Source of the DNA: Streptomyces alboflavus | GTDB taxonomy: Bacteria > Actinomycetota > Actinomycetes > Streptomycetales > Streptomycetaceae | Length of the DNA: 44,306 nt | Direction of reading: 5' to 3' | Assembly (NCBI RefSeq): GCF_000716675.1 | Contig: NZ_JNXT01000067.1 | Span: forward strand, 1-44,306 | In this document: positions 8,347-16,370 of the stretch, piece after piece | Numbering within the stretch: position 1 is the first letter of the stretch | Layout of the letters: each line of letters opens with the position of its first letter | Notes under the pieces: model-generated | The model's database searches: none | The model's input: the letters and a program-made list of their open reading frames with translations, nothing else | What the model was told of the DNA's origin: nothing | Translations under genes and position numbers: made by a program

Positions 8347-9384
8347 TCAGCCCCGGCCGGCCCAGATGTTCGTCCCCGGCGTCGAGACGGCGAACGTGTC
8401 GATCTCCGCCAGCTCCGCGTCCGTGAGCTTCGGACCCGCCAGCGCCGCCACGTTCTCCTCCAGCTGCTTCACGCTGGAGGCACCGATGAGCGCCGACGTC
8501 ATGCGCTCGTCCCGCAGGACCCAGTTCAGCGCCAGTTGCGCGAGCGACTGGTCGCGGCGGGCGGCGATGTCGTTCAGGCCATTGAGGCGGCGTACGACCT
8601 CGTCGTTGAGCAGCCCCGGGTCGAGGGACTTGCCCTGGGTGGCGCGGGAGCCCTCGGGGATGCCCTTCAGGTACTTGTTCGTGAGCAGGCCCTGGGCGAG
8701 CGGCACGAAGGAGATGCAGCCCATGCCGGCCGTCTCCAGGGTGTCGAGAAGCCCGTCGTCCTCGGTCCAGCGGTTGATCATCGAGTACGAGGGCTGGTGG
8801 ATGAGGGGGCGCACGCCCATCTCGGTCAGCAGGCGGGCGGCCTCCGCCGTCTGCTCGCTGTTGTACGAGGAGACGCCGACGTACAGCGCCTTGCCCTGCT
8901 GGACGGCCGAGGCGAGCGCGCCCATCGTCTCTTCCAGCGGGGTGTCCGGGTCGAAGCGGTGCGAGTAGAAGATGTCGACGTAGTCCAGGCCCATGCGGGA
9001 CAGGGACGCGTCGAGCGAGGACAGCAGGTACTTGCGGGAGCCCCACTCGCCGTACGGGCCGGGGTTCATCAGGTAGCCCGCCTTGGTCGAGATGACCAGC
9101 TCGTCCCGGTAGGGGGCGAAGTCCTGGGCGAAGAGCTTGCCGAAGTTCAGCTCCGCGCTGCCGGGCGGCGGGCCGTAGTTGTTCGCCAGGTCGAAGTGGG
9201 TGACGCCCAGGTCGAAGGCGCGGCGCAGGATCGCGCGCTGGGAGTCCAGGGCGCGGTCGTCGCCGAAGTTGTGCCAGAGGCCGAGGGAGACAGCGGGCAG
9301 CTTCAGGCCGCTCCGGCCGCTGCGCCGGTACTCCATGGAGTCGTAACGGTCTGCTGCCGCGCGGTATTCGGAGGTGTCGTTCAT
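8347..9384 (-). CDS. mgrA: aldo/keto reductase, MgrA/YghZ (AKR14) type
   Basis: A 345-aa NADPH-dependent reductase of the type called L-glyceraldehyde 3-phosphate reductase. The AKR catalytic tetrad is visible: Asp65 and Tyr70 in FDLANNYG, Lys101 in VISTKAGY and His142 in FYSHRFD. The long loop with PGPYGEWGSRKYL and LIHQPSYSMINRW is characteristic of the MgrA/YghZ group. The family reduces toxic aldehydes such as methylglyoxal and glyceraldehyde 3-phosphate; the substrate here is inferred. The start is ATG at 9384 (MNDTSEY). It has a good -10 (TAGCTT) 7 nt upstream and no clear ribosome-binding site. It is divergent from the prenyltransferase gene. Confidence 0.88.
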   Translation of the reverse strand: MNDTSEYRAAADRYDSMEYRRSGRSGLKLPAVSLGLWHNFGDDRALDSQRAILRRAFDLGVTHFDLANNYGPPPGSAELNFGKLFAQDFAPYRDELVISTKAGYLMNPGPYGEWGSRKYLLSSLDASLSRMGLDYVDIFYSHRFDPDTPLEETMGALASAVQQGKALYVGVSSYNSEQTAEAARLLTEMGVRPLIHQPSYSMINRWTEDDGLLDTLETAGMGCISFVPLAQGLLTNKYLKGIPEGSRATQGKSLDPGLLNDEVVRRLNGLNDIAARRDQSLAQLALNWVLRDERMTSALIGASSVKQLEENVAALAGPKLTDAELAEIDTFAVSTPGTNIWAGRG

Positions 9385-9391
9385 GAGGACG

Positions 9392-9397
9392 AAGCTA
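9392..9397 (-). promoter_or_regulatory. -10 element TAGCTT of a probable leaderless promoter
   Basis: On the minus strand TAGCTT is followed by 7 nt and the ATG at 9384. There is no Shine-Dalgarno sequence between them. Confidence 0.45.
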
Positions 9398-9550
9398 CTT
9401 CAGGGAACCGGGACGTGGGCCGCGCGCGTGTAGTCACAGGGTCCGTGCCGGGAAAGCGGAAGGCGGGCCGCACCCCGGCTCTGGAGGCGCCCGCGCAGCG
9501 GTACGCTTTCGCCTTCGGGGACTGCCGTCTGTATGGAGGGGCTGACACAC

Positions 9551-10312
9551 GTGAAGCTGCGCGACCTGGTGTACGGACTCTACGCACGCCGGGTGGAAGG
9601 CCGCCTCGACCACGACCAGGTGCCCAAGCACATCGGCGTCATCCTCGACGGCAACCGCCGCTGGGCGAAGGCCTCCGGCGGCACCACCGCCCAGGGCCAC
9701 CAGGCCGGTGCGTACAAGATCGAGGAGTTCCTCGGCTGGTGTGCCGAGACGGACGTCGAGGTCGTCACGCTGTGGATGCTCTCCACGGACAACTTCGACC
9801 GCCCCGAGGAGGAGCTGGTCCCGCTCCTCGGCATCATCGAGGACACCGTCCGCAGCCTCGTCGACGACGGCCGCTGGCGCGTCCACCACGTCGGCGCCCT
9901 CGACCTGCTGCCCTCCCGCACCCAGGGTGTGCTCAAGGAAGCGGAACAGGCCACGCACACCCGCACCGGCATACTCGTGAACGTCGCCGTGGGCTACGGC
10001 GGCCGCCAGGAGATCGCCGACGCCGTCCGCTCCCTGCTGCTCGACCACGCGGACCGCGGCACCTCCATCGAGGACATCGCCGAGAGCGTCGACGTCGAAC
10101 AGATCTCCAAGCACCTCTACACGAGCGGCCAGCCCGACCCCGATCTGGTGATCCGGACGAGTGGAGAACAGCGCCTGTCGGGCTTCATGCTCTGGCAGTC
10201 CGCTCACTCCGAGTACTACTTCTGCGAAGTCTTCTGGCCGGCCTTCCGAAAGGTCGACTTCCTGCGTGCGCTGCGCGATTACGCCGCGCGCCACCGCCGT
10301 TACGGCGGCTGA
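9551..10312 (+). CDS. uppS: cis-prenyltransferase (isoprenyl diphosphate synthase)
   Basis: I take GTG 9551 as the start because GGAGGGG lies 9 nt upstream. An ATG at 9533 is possible but has no binding site. The product is 253 aa. HIGVILDGNRRWAK carries the catalytic Asp (about residue 33), and DLVIRTSGEQRLSGFMLWQ is the conserved IPP-binding segment. The enzyme condenses IPP in Z-configuration onto an allylic primer to make undecaprenyl or shorter chains. The short length and the N-terminus (KLRDLVYGLYARRVEG) resemble the actinobacterial Rv1086-type Z,E-farnesyl diphosphate synthase more than the longer decaprenyl synthase. Chain length therefore remains open. The gene phoH follows on the same strand after a 297-bp leader. 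Confidence 0.9.
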   Translation: MKLRDLVYGLYARRVEGRLDHDQVPKHIGVILDGNRRWAKASGGTTAQGHQAGAYKIEEFLGWCAETDVEVVTLWMLSTDNFDRPEEELVPLLGIIEDTVRSLVDDGRWRVHHVGALDLLPSRTQGVLKEAEQATHTRTGILVNVAVGYGGRQEIADAVRSLLLDHADRGTSIEDIAESVDVEQISKHLYTSGQPDPDLVIRTSGEQRLSGFMLWQSAHSEYYFCEVFWPAFRKVDFLRALRDYAARHRRYGG

Positions 10313-10413
10313 CGCAAGCACCCCGATGAGGTCTCGGTAACCAGGAGTTAACCAACGCGCCGTCATATGCCATGGCATGGCTGCGCTTGTTCGAGGGAAT
10401 ACCACTTGCAGGT

Positions 10414-10465
10414 CGGCGTCCGATTCACGGACGCCGGATCTCAGCGGACGGCACGGGGCCGTCCG
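10414..10465 (+). promoter_or_regulatory. tandem hairpins in the leader of the PIN-PhoH gene
   Basis: Hairpin 1 at 10414-10436 is CGGCGTCCG-ATTCA-CGGACGCCG. Hairpin 2 at 10445-10465 is CGGACGGC-ACGGG-GCCGTCCG. The right arm of the first nearly equals the left arm of the second, so alternative pairing between them is possible. They lie about 145-195 nt upstream of the GTG start. A 12-bp palindrome, ATGCCATGGCAT, lies at 10367-10378. Function is not known. Confidence 0.5.
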
Positions 10466-10609
10466 CCCGGGAGGCCCTTTGCACCAGGACGACCGCGCGC
10501 CGAGCGCGGACGACAGGGAGGGCCGGTGTTCGGCCCGCGCAGGGTGGCCAGTCACCGGCCCAGTTCCCTCCGTCGCTCCCCGACCTCATCCGAGGGGGTA
10601 CGTCCTTCC

Positions 10610-11932
10610 GTGGTGACCAGCACAAAGCGCCAGCAAGGCCGGCGCACCTATGTTCTTGACACCAGCGTTCTGCTCGCCGACCCGAACGCCCTGTCCCGCT
10701 TCGACGAGCACGAAGTCGTGCTGCCGATCGTCGTGGTGACGGAGCTGGAGGCCAAGCGGCACCATCCCGAGCTCGGCTACTTCGCCCGGCAGGCCCTGCG
10801 CCTGCTCGACGACTGCCGGATCCGCTTCGGGCGCCTGGACGCGCCGATCCCGATCGGCGGCCTCGGCGGCACGCTGCGCGTCGAGCTCAACCACTCCGAC
10901 CCCGGCGTGCTCCCGGCGGGCTACCGCCTGGGCGACAACGACTCACGGATCCTCGCGGTGGCACGCAACCTCCAGGCGGAGGGGTACGAGGTCACGGTCG
11001 TCTCCAAGGACCTGCCGCTCAGAATCAAGGCGTCGTCCGTCGGACTCCTCGCCGAGGAGTACCGCGCGGAGCTCGCCATCACGGACGCCTCCGGCTGGAC
11101 CGGAATGTCCGAGCTGACCCTCTCGGGGGAGCAGGTCGACCTTCTCTTCGAGACGGAGAGCCTGTACGTCCCCGAGGTCGCGGACCTGCCCGTGCACACG
11201 GGCCTGACCATCCAGTCCGAGCGGGGGAAGGCGCTCGGCCGGATCTCGCCCGAGGGCAACGTCCGTCTCGTACGCGGCGATCGCGAGGCCTTCGGCATCA
11301 AGGGCCGCAGCGCGGAGCAGCGCATCGCGCTCGACCTCCTCCTCGACGGGGACGTCGGCATCATGTCGATGGGCGGACGCGCGGGCACCGGCAAGTCGGC
11401 GCTCGCCCTGTGCGCGGGCCTGGAGGCCGTCCTTGAGCGCCGCCAGCACCAGAAGGTGATGGTGTTCCGGCCGCTGTACGCGGTGGGCGGGCAGGAGCTC
11501 GGCTATCTGCCGGGCACCGAGGCCGAGAAGATGGGGCCCTGGGCGCAGGCCGTCTTCGACACCCTCGGGTCCGTCGCGGGCAAGGAGGTCATCGAGGAGG
11601 TCTCGGCGCGCGGCATGCTGGAGGTCCTGCCGCTGACCCACATCCGGGGCCGCTCGCTGCACGACGCCTTCGTCATCGTGGACGAGGCCCAATCCCTGGA
11701 ACGGAACGTCCTCTTGACCGTTCTGTCCCGGATCGGGGCGAATTCACGTGTCGTACTGACCCATGACGTCGCTCAGCGCGACAACCTCCGGGTCGGCCGG
11801 TACGACGGAGTCGTGGCCGTCATCGAGAAACTGAAGGGGCATCCGCTCTTCGCGCACGTCACCCTCACCAGGTCCGAGAGGTCGCAGATCGCGGCACTTG
11901 TGACCGAAATGCTGGAGGACGGACAGATCTGA
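10610..11932 (+). CDS. PIN domain-PhoH-type ATPase (YlaK family)
   Basis: A 440-aa protein. The GTG at 10610 (a second GTG is at 10613) follows GAGGGGG 11 nt upstream; the open frame before it lies in the hairpin leader. The N-terminal PIN nuclease domain has [13 protein letters not shown] and VVVTELEAK, which supply metal-binding acidic residues, and [12 protein letters not shown]. The C-terminal PhoH ATPase has Walker [13 protein letters not shown] (about residues 254-265) and Walker [12 protein letters not shown] (about 354-364). PIN-PhoH fusions (as in mycobacterial PhoH2) have been described as ATP-dependent, sequence-specific RNA helicase/RNases, so an RNA-processing role is inferred. 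It follows uppS on the same strand and ends before two hairpins. Confidence 0.92.
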   Translation: MVTSTKRQQGRRTYVLDTSVLLADPNALSRFDEHEVVLPIVVVTELEAKRHHPELGYFARQALRLLDDCRIRFGRLDAPIPIGGLGGTLRVELNHSDPGVLPAGYRLGDNDSRILAVARNLQAEGYEVTVVSKDLPLRIKASSVGLLAEEYRAELAITDASGWTGMSELTLSGEQVDLLFETESLYVPEVADLPVHTGLTIQSERGKALGRISPEGNVRLVRGDREAFGIKGRSAEQRIALDLLLDGDVGIMSMGGRAGTGKSALALCAGLEAVLERRQHQKVMVFRPLYAVGGQELGYLPGTEAEKMGPWAQAVFDTLGSVAGKEVIEEVSARGMLEVLPLTHIRGRSLHDAFVIVDEAQSLERNVLLTVLSRIGANSRVVLTHDVAQRDNLRVGRYDGVVAVIEKLKGHPLFAHVTLTRSERSQIAALVTEMLEDGQI

Positions 11933-11939
11933 CCCTGAT

Positions 11940-11957
11940 CTTGGGTTTCTGCCCAAG
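11940..11957 (+). terminator. small hairpin after phoH
   Basis: CTTGGG-TTTCTG-CCCAAG starts 8 nt after the phoH stop and is followed by TTCGGTT. It is weak alone, but together with the next hairpin it probably ends the transcript. Confidence 0.4.
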
Positions 11958-11982
11958 TTCGGTTCCCCTACGGGGTAGTTGG

Positions 11983-12020
11983 CGCCGCCCGGCGAAGCGA
12001 GTGAGCCTAGCCGGGCGGCG
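11983..12020 (+). terminator. terminator-like hairpin after phoH
   Basis: CGCCGCCCGGC at 11983-11993 pairs perfectly with GCCGGGCGGCG at 12010-12020. The loop is 16 nt, followed by TCTTGGTGT. It is placed 50 nt after the phoH stop. Confidence 0.65.
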
Positions 12021-12064
12021 TCTTGGTGTGCGGGTGTTTCCGCAAAACTCCTGAGGCAAACGGG

Positions 12065-12080
12065 GTGTGAGCTTTCACAC
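12065..12080 (+). promoter_or_regulatory. Crp-like binding site
   Basis: GTGTGA-GCTT-TCACAC has perfect 6-bp inverted arms. It fits the actinobacterial Crp pattern GTGNNANNNNNCACA. It lies about 270 bp before the start of the SLT gene. Crp control of muralytic (rpf-type) genes is known in Mycobacterium and Streptomyces, which makes it plausible here. Binding has not been shown. Confidence 0.45.
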
Positions 12081-12352
12081 GCAACGCAGAATTGCCTCCC
12101 GGTGTCTCGCTACGGCAGAGTCTGGGTCCTGTCAGGCCCCGCATACGGCACTCCTGTACCCCCAGCGGTACGGAACAACAGAACTTCATAGTGGTAGCCG
12201 TATGCCGCCCGAGCACCAAGCGGCGCTCCTGTCCCAGGAGTTGTCCACCGGGCCCGCGCCTCCCGTGACCGATGTACCCAGCGGAGGCCAGCGTCAGGGG
12301 CACGATTGCGTCCGCGGGGTCACCTATGCGGGCGATGCTGGAAGGAAACCGT

Positions 12353-13090
12353 GTGAGCCGGATCTCGGTCCGGGGATTCGCGGTGGCTTCGGCCACTGCG
12401 GTCACCACCGTCGGCGCTGTCGTGGGAGTCGCCTCGGGCGACACCCAGTCCTCGAAGTCCAACGACCTCGAGGCGACGGCAAGCGACGCGACTCTCCTCG
12501 CAGACATACCCGCGGGTCAGCACGCCCAGGTGCAGACCACCTCCGTGGCGCAGCAGGCCGACGCCCAGGCGATGGCCGCCGACACGGCCGCGAAGAAGTC
12601 CGCCGCGGAGGCCGCGCGCAAGCAGGCCGCCAAGGACGCCGTCGCCAAGCAGCAGGCGGCCGAGAAGGCGGAGAAGGCCGAGAAGGAAGCCGCCGCGAAG
12701 AAGGCCGCGGAGAAGAAGGAGCGTGAGAAGGCCGCCGAGTCCAAGGCGAGCCGCTCCTCCGGACGCGACGCCTCCGACTTCGCGCCGCAGAGCTCCTACA
12801 CGGTCGCGCAGGTCCAGGCGATGGCCCGGCAGATGGTCCCGGCCGGTCAGTTCCAGTGCTTCAGCAACATCGTGAACCACGAGTCGACCTGGAACTACAA
12901 GGCCACCAACGCCTCCTCCGGCGCGTACGGCCTGGTCCAGGCGCTCCCCGCCTCGAAGATGTCCTCGGCGGGCGCGGACTGGCGGACCAACCCGGCCACC
13001 CAGATCAAGTGGGGCCTCAACTACATGAACGACCGGTACGGCAGCCCCTGCGGTGCCTGGGACTTCTGGCAGAACAACAACTGGTACTGA
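12353..13090 (+). CDS. secreted lytic transglycosylase, SLT domain with coiled-coil
   Basis: This encodes 245 aa. The GTG at 12353 follows GGAAGGAAA at good spacing; an in-frame ATG at 12335 would put the binding site inside the gene. A signal peptide occupies about residues 1-30 (SVRGFAVASATAVTTVGAVV, then ASG). Residues roughly 60-140 are an Ala/Lys/Glu-rich coiled-coil, AAEKAEKAEKEAAAKKAAEK and similar. The C-terminal SLT-like domain begins at YTVAQVQAMARQMV, has the catalytic-type Glu in NIVNHESTWNY and the SGAYGLVQALP motif, and ends GAWDFWQNNNWY. The product probably cleaves peptidoglycan glycan strands outside the cell during growth or germination. It has its own upstream region and is followed by a strong terminator. 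Confidence 0.9.
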   Translation: MSRISVRGFAVASATAVTTVGAVVGVASGDTQSSKSNDLEATASDATLLADIPAGQHAQVQTTSVAQQADAQAMAADTAAKKSAAEAARKQAAKDAVAKQQAAEKAEKAEKEAAAKKAAEKKEREKAAESKASRSSGRDASDFAPQSSYTVAQVQAMARQMVPAGQFQCFSNIVNHESTWNYKATNASSGAYGLVQALPASKMSSAGADWRTNPATQIKWGLNYMNDRYGSPCGAWDFWQNNNWY

Positions 13091-13147
13091 GGTGTGCGAC
13101 CGGCGCTGACCAGCAGTGAACAGCGCCGAGATCGCTCTCAACCTTCA

Positions 13148-13180
13148 GGGACCCCTCACCGTCCTACGGTGAGGGGTCCC
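13148..13180 (+). terminator. terminator hairpin with 15-bp perfect stem
   Basis: GGGACCCCTCACCGT, loop CCT, ACGGTGAGGGGTCCC. It lies 57 nt after the SLT gene stop and has no T-tract, which is usual for Streptomyces. Confidence 0.8.
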
Positions 13181-13268
13181 GCCCGTGTACGGTCGGTCCG
13201 GCAGTCCCCCGAGAGATGTGCGGGGGACTTGGTACGTGGTGGGGCAAGACGGGGGTAGAGGACGGATC

Positions 13269-14837
13269 ATGGCGCGAGTTCCAGGGTGGCGCGGCCGCGT
13301 GGGCGGCGCGCTGACCAGGATGGGTGAACGCCTGGGCGGCTCCAAGGAGCGGCCGGCGGCGGGCGCGGGCACGGCGGCGGACGAGTCCGGCGCCGGTGCG
13401 CGGGACGTGCCGGCCGACTCGACGCCGTCCACGACGGCCGCGTCCGACGCGGGTACGTCCGCCGCGGGTGCCGCCGGGAGTGCCCCGGCCGACGGCGTCG
13501 CCGCCGACAGCACCGGTGCCCACGGGAAGCTGTCGCTGCGCAAGCGGTACGCGGACCGGGTGCGGGCCGCCGCTGCCGCCGAGGACGAGTTCGACGGGCT
13601 CGGCGGCCTGACGGACGACGCGTCGGGGGAGTCCGGCGCGGGCGGCCCCGGCGCCGCCGACCAGGTCCCCGCCCCGCCCGCCTACGCGCCCGACATAGGA
13701 GCGCGGCCCGACCCCGTCGCCGCCGTGCCCTGGGGCATGCGCGTCGCCGCCGAGGCCGGCTGGCGGCTGCTCGTCCTCGCCGGGACCGTCTGGGTCCTGA
13801 TGAAGGTCATCAGCGCCGTCCAGCTCGTCGTCTTCGCGTTCGTCGCCGCGCTCCTCATCACCGCGCTGCTCCAGCCGACCGTGGCCCGCCTCAAGCGGCT
13901 CGGGCTGCCGCGGGGGCTCGCCACCGTGTGCACCGCCGTGCTCGGCTTCGTGATCATGGGGCTCGTCGGCTGGTTCGTCGTCTGGCAGGTCATGGAGAAC
14001 GTGGACACGCTCTCCAGCCAAGTCCAGGACGGCATCGAGGACTTGCGGAAGTGGCTGCTCAACAGCCCCTTCCACGTCACCGAGGACCAGATCAACGACA
14101 TCGCCAAGTCCCTGCGCGAGGCGGTCGGCGCGAACTCCGAGGAGATCACCTCCGCCGGGCTCGAGGGCGTCACCGTCATCGTGGAGGCGATGACCGGGAT
14201 CCTCCTCGCCATGTTCTCCACGCTCTTCCTGCTGTACGACGGGCCGCGCATCTGGAAGTGGTTCCTGAAGCTGGTGCCCGCCGCCGCCCGGCCGGGGGTC
14301 GCGGGCGCGGGGCCGCGGGCCTGGCGGACGCTCACCGCGTATGTGCGGGGCACGGTGATAGTGGCTCTCATCGACGCCGTGTTCATCGGCGTCGGCATCT
14401 ACTTCCTCGGCGTGCCCATGGCCGTGCCGCTCGCCGTCTTCATCTTCCTGTTCGCGTTCATCCCGCTGGTGGGCGCGGTGATCTCCGGTGCGTTCGCCGT
14501 GGTCGTCGCGCTCGTCACGCAGGGCGTGTTCACGGCGGTGATGGCGCTGATCGTGGTGCTCGCCGTGCAGCAGATCGAGGGCCACATCCTGCAGCCGTTC
14601 ATTCTGGGGCGGGCCGTGGCCGTGCATCCGCTGGCCGTGGTGCTCTCCGTGGCCGCCGGTGGGATGGTCGCCGGGATCGGCGGGGCGGTGGTGGCGGTGC
14701 CGCTCGTCGCCGTGACGAACACGGTGGTCGGCTACCTCCGGGCGTACGCTCGCGAGGCCGCGTTGAAGCAGGCCCCTCAGCCCCGGGGGGCCACGGCTTC
14801 GGAGCTGGCCCCCACCCCCACGAACTCCGACGCCTGA
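13269..14837 (+). CDS. AI-2E family (PerM/YdiK-like) membrane protein
   Basis: This encodes 522 aa. The start is ATG 13269 with GAGGAC upstream; the frame is open earlier but runs into the terminator. The first ~150 residues are a low-complexity Ala/Gly/Asp cytoplasmic region. They are followed by about eight hydrophobic segments: LLVLAGTVWVLMKVISAVQL, VVFAFVAALLITALL, a soluble loop (VDTLSSQVQDGIEDLRKWL), ILLAMFSTLFLLYDGP and a cluster ending VPLVAVTNTVVGYL. The YDGP turn and FIPLVGAVISG and QQIEGHILQPFILGRAV motifs are diagnostic of the AI-2E transporter family. Members export or import small molecules or act in Na+/H+ exchange; the substrate here is unknown. It is convergent with ahpCD. 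Confidence 0.88.
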   Translation: MARVPGWRGRVGGALTRMGERLGGSKERPAAGAGTAADESGAGARDVPADSTPSTTAASDAGTSAAGAAGSAPADGVAADSTGAHGKLSLRKRYADRVRAAAAAEDEFDGLGGLTDDASGESGAGGPGAADQVPAPPAYAPDIGARPDPVAAVPWGMRVAAEAGWRLLVLAGTVWVLMKVISAVQLVVFAFVAALLITALLQPTVARLKRLGLPRGLATVCTAVLGFVIMGLVGWFVVWQVMENVDTLSSQVQDGIEDLRKWLLNSPFHVTEDQINDIAKSLREAVGANSEEITSAGLEGVTVIVEAMTGILLAMFSTLFLLYDGPRIWKWFLKLVPAAARPGVAGAGPRAWRTLTAYVRGTVIVALIDAVFIGVGIYFLGVPMAVPLAVFIFLFAFIPLVGAVISGAFAVVVALVTQGVFTAVMALIVVLAVQQIEGHILQPFILGRAVAVHPLAVVLSVAAGGMVAGIGGAVVAVPLVAVTNTVVGYLRAYAREAALKQAPQPRGATASELAPTPTNSDA

Positions 14838-14894
14838 CCGGGCCGCTCGGCCTGGCCGGATGTGCCGTGCGGGTGGGACGGGCCCGCGCCGATC

Positions 14895-15068
14895 GCGCTG
14901 CGCGCTCGTCCTCAAACGCCGGACGGGCTGAGATCTTCGCCGAGGCGGGCTGGGAGCTTCGCCGGTGCGGGCCTGAGGGTGCCGGGCTGTTGCCCAGCCG
15001 GTGGGAAGGTTTGGGCGGGTGGGTGGGAGAGAGCCCGTCCGGCGTTTGAGGACGAGGCGCGGAGCGCC
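14895..15068. repeat. inverted pair of dispersed Streptomyces elements
   Basis: One copy, reverse orientation, lies at 14895-14929 and a second, forward, at 15032-15068. Both contain GTCCGGCGTTTGAGGACGA followed by a GCGC-rich half. The 23 bp at 14907-14929 are the exact reverse complement of 15032-15054, so transcripts can fold a long-armed hairpin around about 100 nt. It fills the gap between convergent genes. Confidence 0.8.
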
Positions 15069-15087
15069 GATCCGGGGGCGCGCACGC

Positions 15088-15120
15088 GTAGGGCCCCGCT
15101 CGATGTGAGCGGGGCCCTAC
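15088..15120 (-). terminator. terminator hairpin for the ahpCD operon
   Basis: GTAGGGCCCCGCTC, loop GATGT, GAGCGGGGCCCTAC: a perfect 14-bp stem, 18 nt beyond the ahpD stop. It can work in both directions for the convergent AI-2E gene. Confidence 0.8.
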
Positions 15121-15138
15121 ACGCACGGACAGCAGGCG

Positions 15139-15672
15139 TCAGCCGACCAGGTGCTCCTCGGAGTCCAGGGTGACCCCGACCGCCTGGATGACGGCGGCGA
15201 TCTTGAAGGCCTCCTGGATGGTCTCGCGGTCGACGCCGGCCTTGCGCAGCACCTGCTCGTGCGAGTCGAGGCACTGGCCGCAGCCGTTGATCGCGGACAC
15301 CGCGAGGGACCAGAGCTCGAAGTCGACCTTCTCCACGCCCGGGTTGCCGATGACGTTCATCCGCAGACCGGCCCGCATCGTCCCGTACTCCGGGTCGGAG
15401 AGCAGGTGGCGCGTGCGGTAGAAGACGTTGTTCATCGCCATGACGGCGGCAGCCGACTTGGCGGCGGTGTACGCCTCGGGGGAGAGGTTCGCCTTGGCCT
15501 CGGGCTCCAGCTCACGCAGCACGCGCGGGGAGCGGGAGGCGATCGCGCAGGCGAGCACCGTGCCCCAGAGCTGCTGCTTCGGCAGGTCCGAGTTGCCGAT
15601 GACCGAGCCGAGGTTCAGCTTCAGGTCCTTGGCGTAGTCCGGTACGGCGGACTTGAGTTCGTCGAGAGCCAT
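15139..15672 (-). CDS. ahpD: alkyl hydroperoxide reductase AhpD
   Basis: This 177-aa protein has the AhpD signature [11 protein letters not shown] with the redox pair Cys131 and Cys134, His138 in the proton-relay position and Glu119 upstream. AhpD (with its dithiol centre) reduces the disulfide of AhpC in actinobacteria, normally using lipoyl-protein electrons. The start is ATG 15672 ([10 protein letters not shown]), 15 nt after the ahpC stop, so the two genes form an operon read from the promoter next to oxyR. Length and motifs match family norms. Confidence 0.97.
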   Translation of the reverse strand: MALDELKSAVPDYAKDLKLNLGSVIGNSDLPKQQLWGTVLACAIASRSPRVLRELEPEAKANLSPEAYTAAKSAAAVMAMNNVFYRTRHLLSDPEYGTMRAGLRMNVIGNPGVEKVDFELWSLAVSAINGCGQCLDSHEQVLRKAGVDRETIQEAFKIAAVIQAVGVTLDSEEHLVG

Positions 15673-15687
15673 GTCAGACGCTCCCGT

Positions 15688-16242
15688 TCACTCGCCGGAG
15701 AGCAGCGCGACCGGGTCCAGGGTCTCGTCGCCCTTGCTCCAGTTGCACGGGCACAGCTCGTCCGTCTGGAGGGCGTCGAGGACCCGCAGGACCTCCTTGG
15801 GGTTACGGCCGACGGAACCGGCGGTCACCATCGTGAACTGGATCTCGTTGTTCTGGTCCACGATGAAGACGGCGCGCTGCGCGAAGCCGTCCTCGCCCTC
15901 GATGCCGAGGTCACGCATGAGCTCGTGCTTGGAGTCGGCCAGCATCGGGAAGGGCAGGTCGGTCAGGTCCGGGTGGTCCTTGCGCCAGGCGTGGTGCACG
16001 AACTCGGAGTCGCCGGAGAAGCCGAGGACCTGCGCGTCACGGTCGGCGAACTCGTCGTTCAGCTTGCCGAAGGCGGCGATCTCGGTCGGGCACACGAAGG
16101 TGAAGTCCTTGGGCCACGCGAAGACGATCTTCCACTTGCCTTCGTAGGTCTTGTGGTTGATCTGCTCGAACTCCTTGCCCGCCTCCAGCGAGACACAGGC
16201 AGTCAGGTCGAACTCGGGGAACTTGTCACCGACAGTGAGCAC
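15688..16242 (-). CDS. ahpC: alkyl hydroperoxide reductase AhpC (2-Cys peroxiredoxin)
   Basis: This encodes 184 aa starting at GTG 16242 (LTVGDKFPEFDLTACV), preceded by AAGGAGAGC. The frame is open 26 codons further, but that part holds no conserved sequence. The peroxidatic Cys51 is in FTFVCPTEI, with PKDF before it. The C-terminal cysteines are Cys164 and Cys166 in LCPCNW, the double pattern typical of the actinobacterial AhpC. It reduces organic peroxides, H2O2 and peroxynitrite and is recycled by AhpD. Expression is expected to be controlled by the divergent oxyR. Its leader contains a GGAGCCCC/GGGGCTCC-type hairpin. Confidence 0.97.
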   Translation of the reverse strand: MLTVGDKFPEFDLTACVSLEAGKEFEQINHKTYEGKWKIVFAWPKDFTFVCPTEIAAFGKLNDEFADRDAQVLGFSGDSEFVHHAWRKDHPDLTDLPFPMLADSKHELMRDLGIEGEDGFAQRAVFIVDQNNEIQFTMVTAGSVGRNPKEVLRVLDALQTDELCPCNWSKGDETLDPVALLSGE

Positions 16243-16331
16243 GCGCTCTCCTTGCAGCTTCGGAGCCCGGTAAGGGGCTCCAGGGGGTTGGACTGCTGTC
16301 GATCGTGGCACAGAGTGCATTGATTAGGGAA

Positions 16332-16368
16332 ATAGCTACACTCGGTTGTGTTGATCGGAGGTAGTTAT
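16332..16368. promoter_or_regulatory. candidate OxyR binding region between ahpC and oxyR
   Basis: ATAGCTAC at 16332-16339 and GTAGTTAT at 16361-16368 are near-perfect inverted half-sites (7 of 8) in an AT-rich patch of this 128-bp divergent promoter. They resemble ATAG/CTAT half-sites of OxyR operators. The right half ends 2 nt before the oxyR start, so autoregulation is likely. Confidence 0.5.
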
Positions 16369-16370
16369 CA

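Larger units (their letters stand above)
11933..12352 (+). other. 420-bp upstream region of the SLT transglycosylase gene
   Basis: After the two phoH hairpins the region holds a Crp-like palindrome at 12065-12080 and a long untranslated stretch with GGAAC at 12172 and CATAGTGGTAG near 12190 as possible promoter parts. I looked for the c-di-AMP (ydaO) riboswitch that controls some actinobacterial muralytic genes and did not recognise its conserved blocks. The frame open from 12067 lacks family-like sequence. Confidence 0.5.

Noticed and set aside
10372..10659. 95-aa open frame between uppS and phoH
   Set aside because: No ribosome-binding site, low-complexity Arg/Pro/Thr content, and it runs through the two leader hairpins.
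11933..12352. c-di-AMP (ydaO) riboswitch upstream of the SLT gene
   Set aside because: Expected by analogy with other muralytic genes, but I could not find its conserved sequence blocks. A covariance model search would settle it.
12067..12726. 219-aa open frame overlapping the SLT gene start
   Set aside because: The second half is a shadow of the coiled-coil region and the first half has no recognisable domain or start signal.
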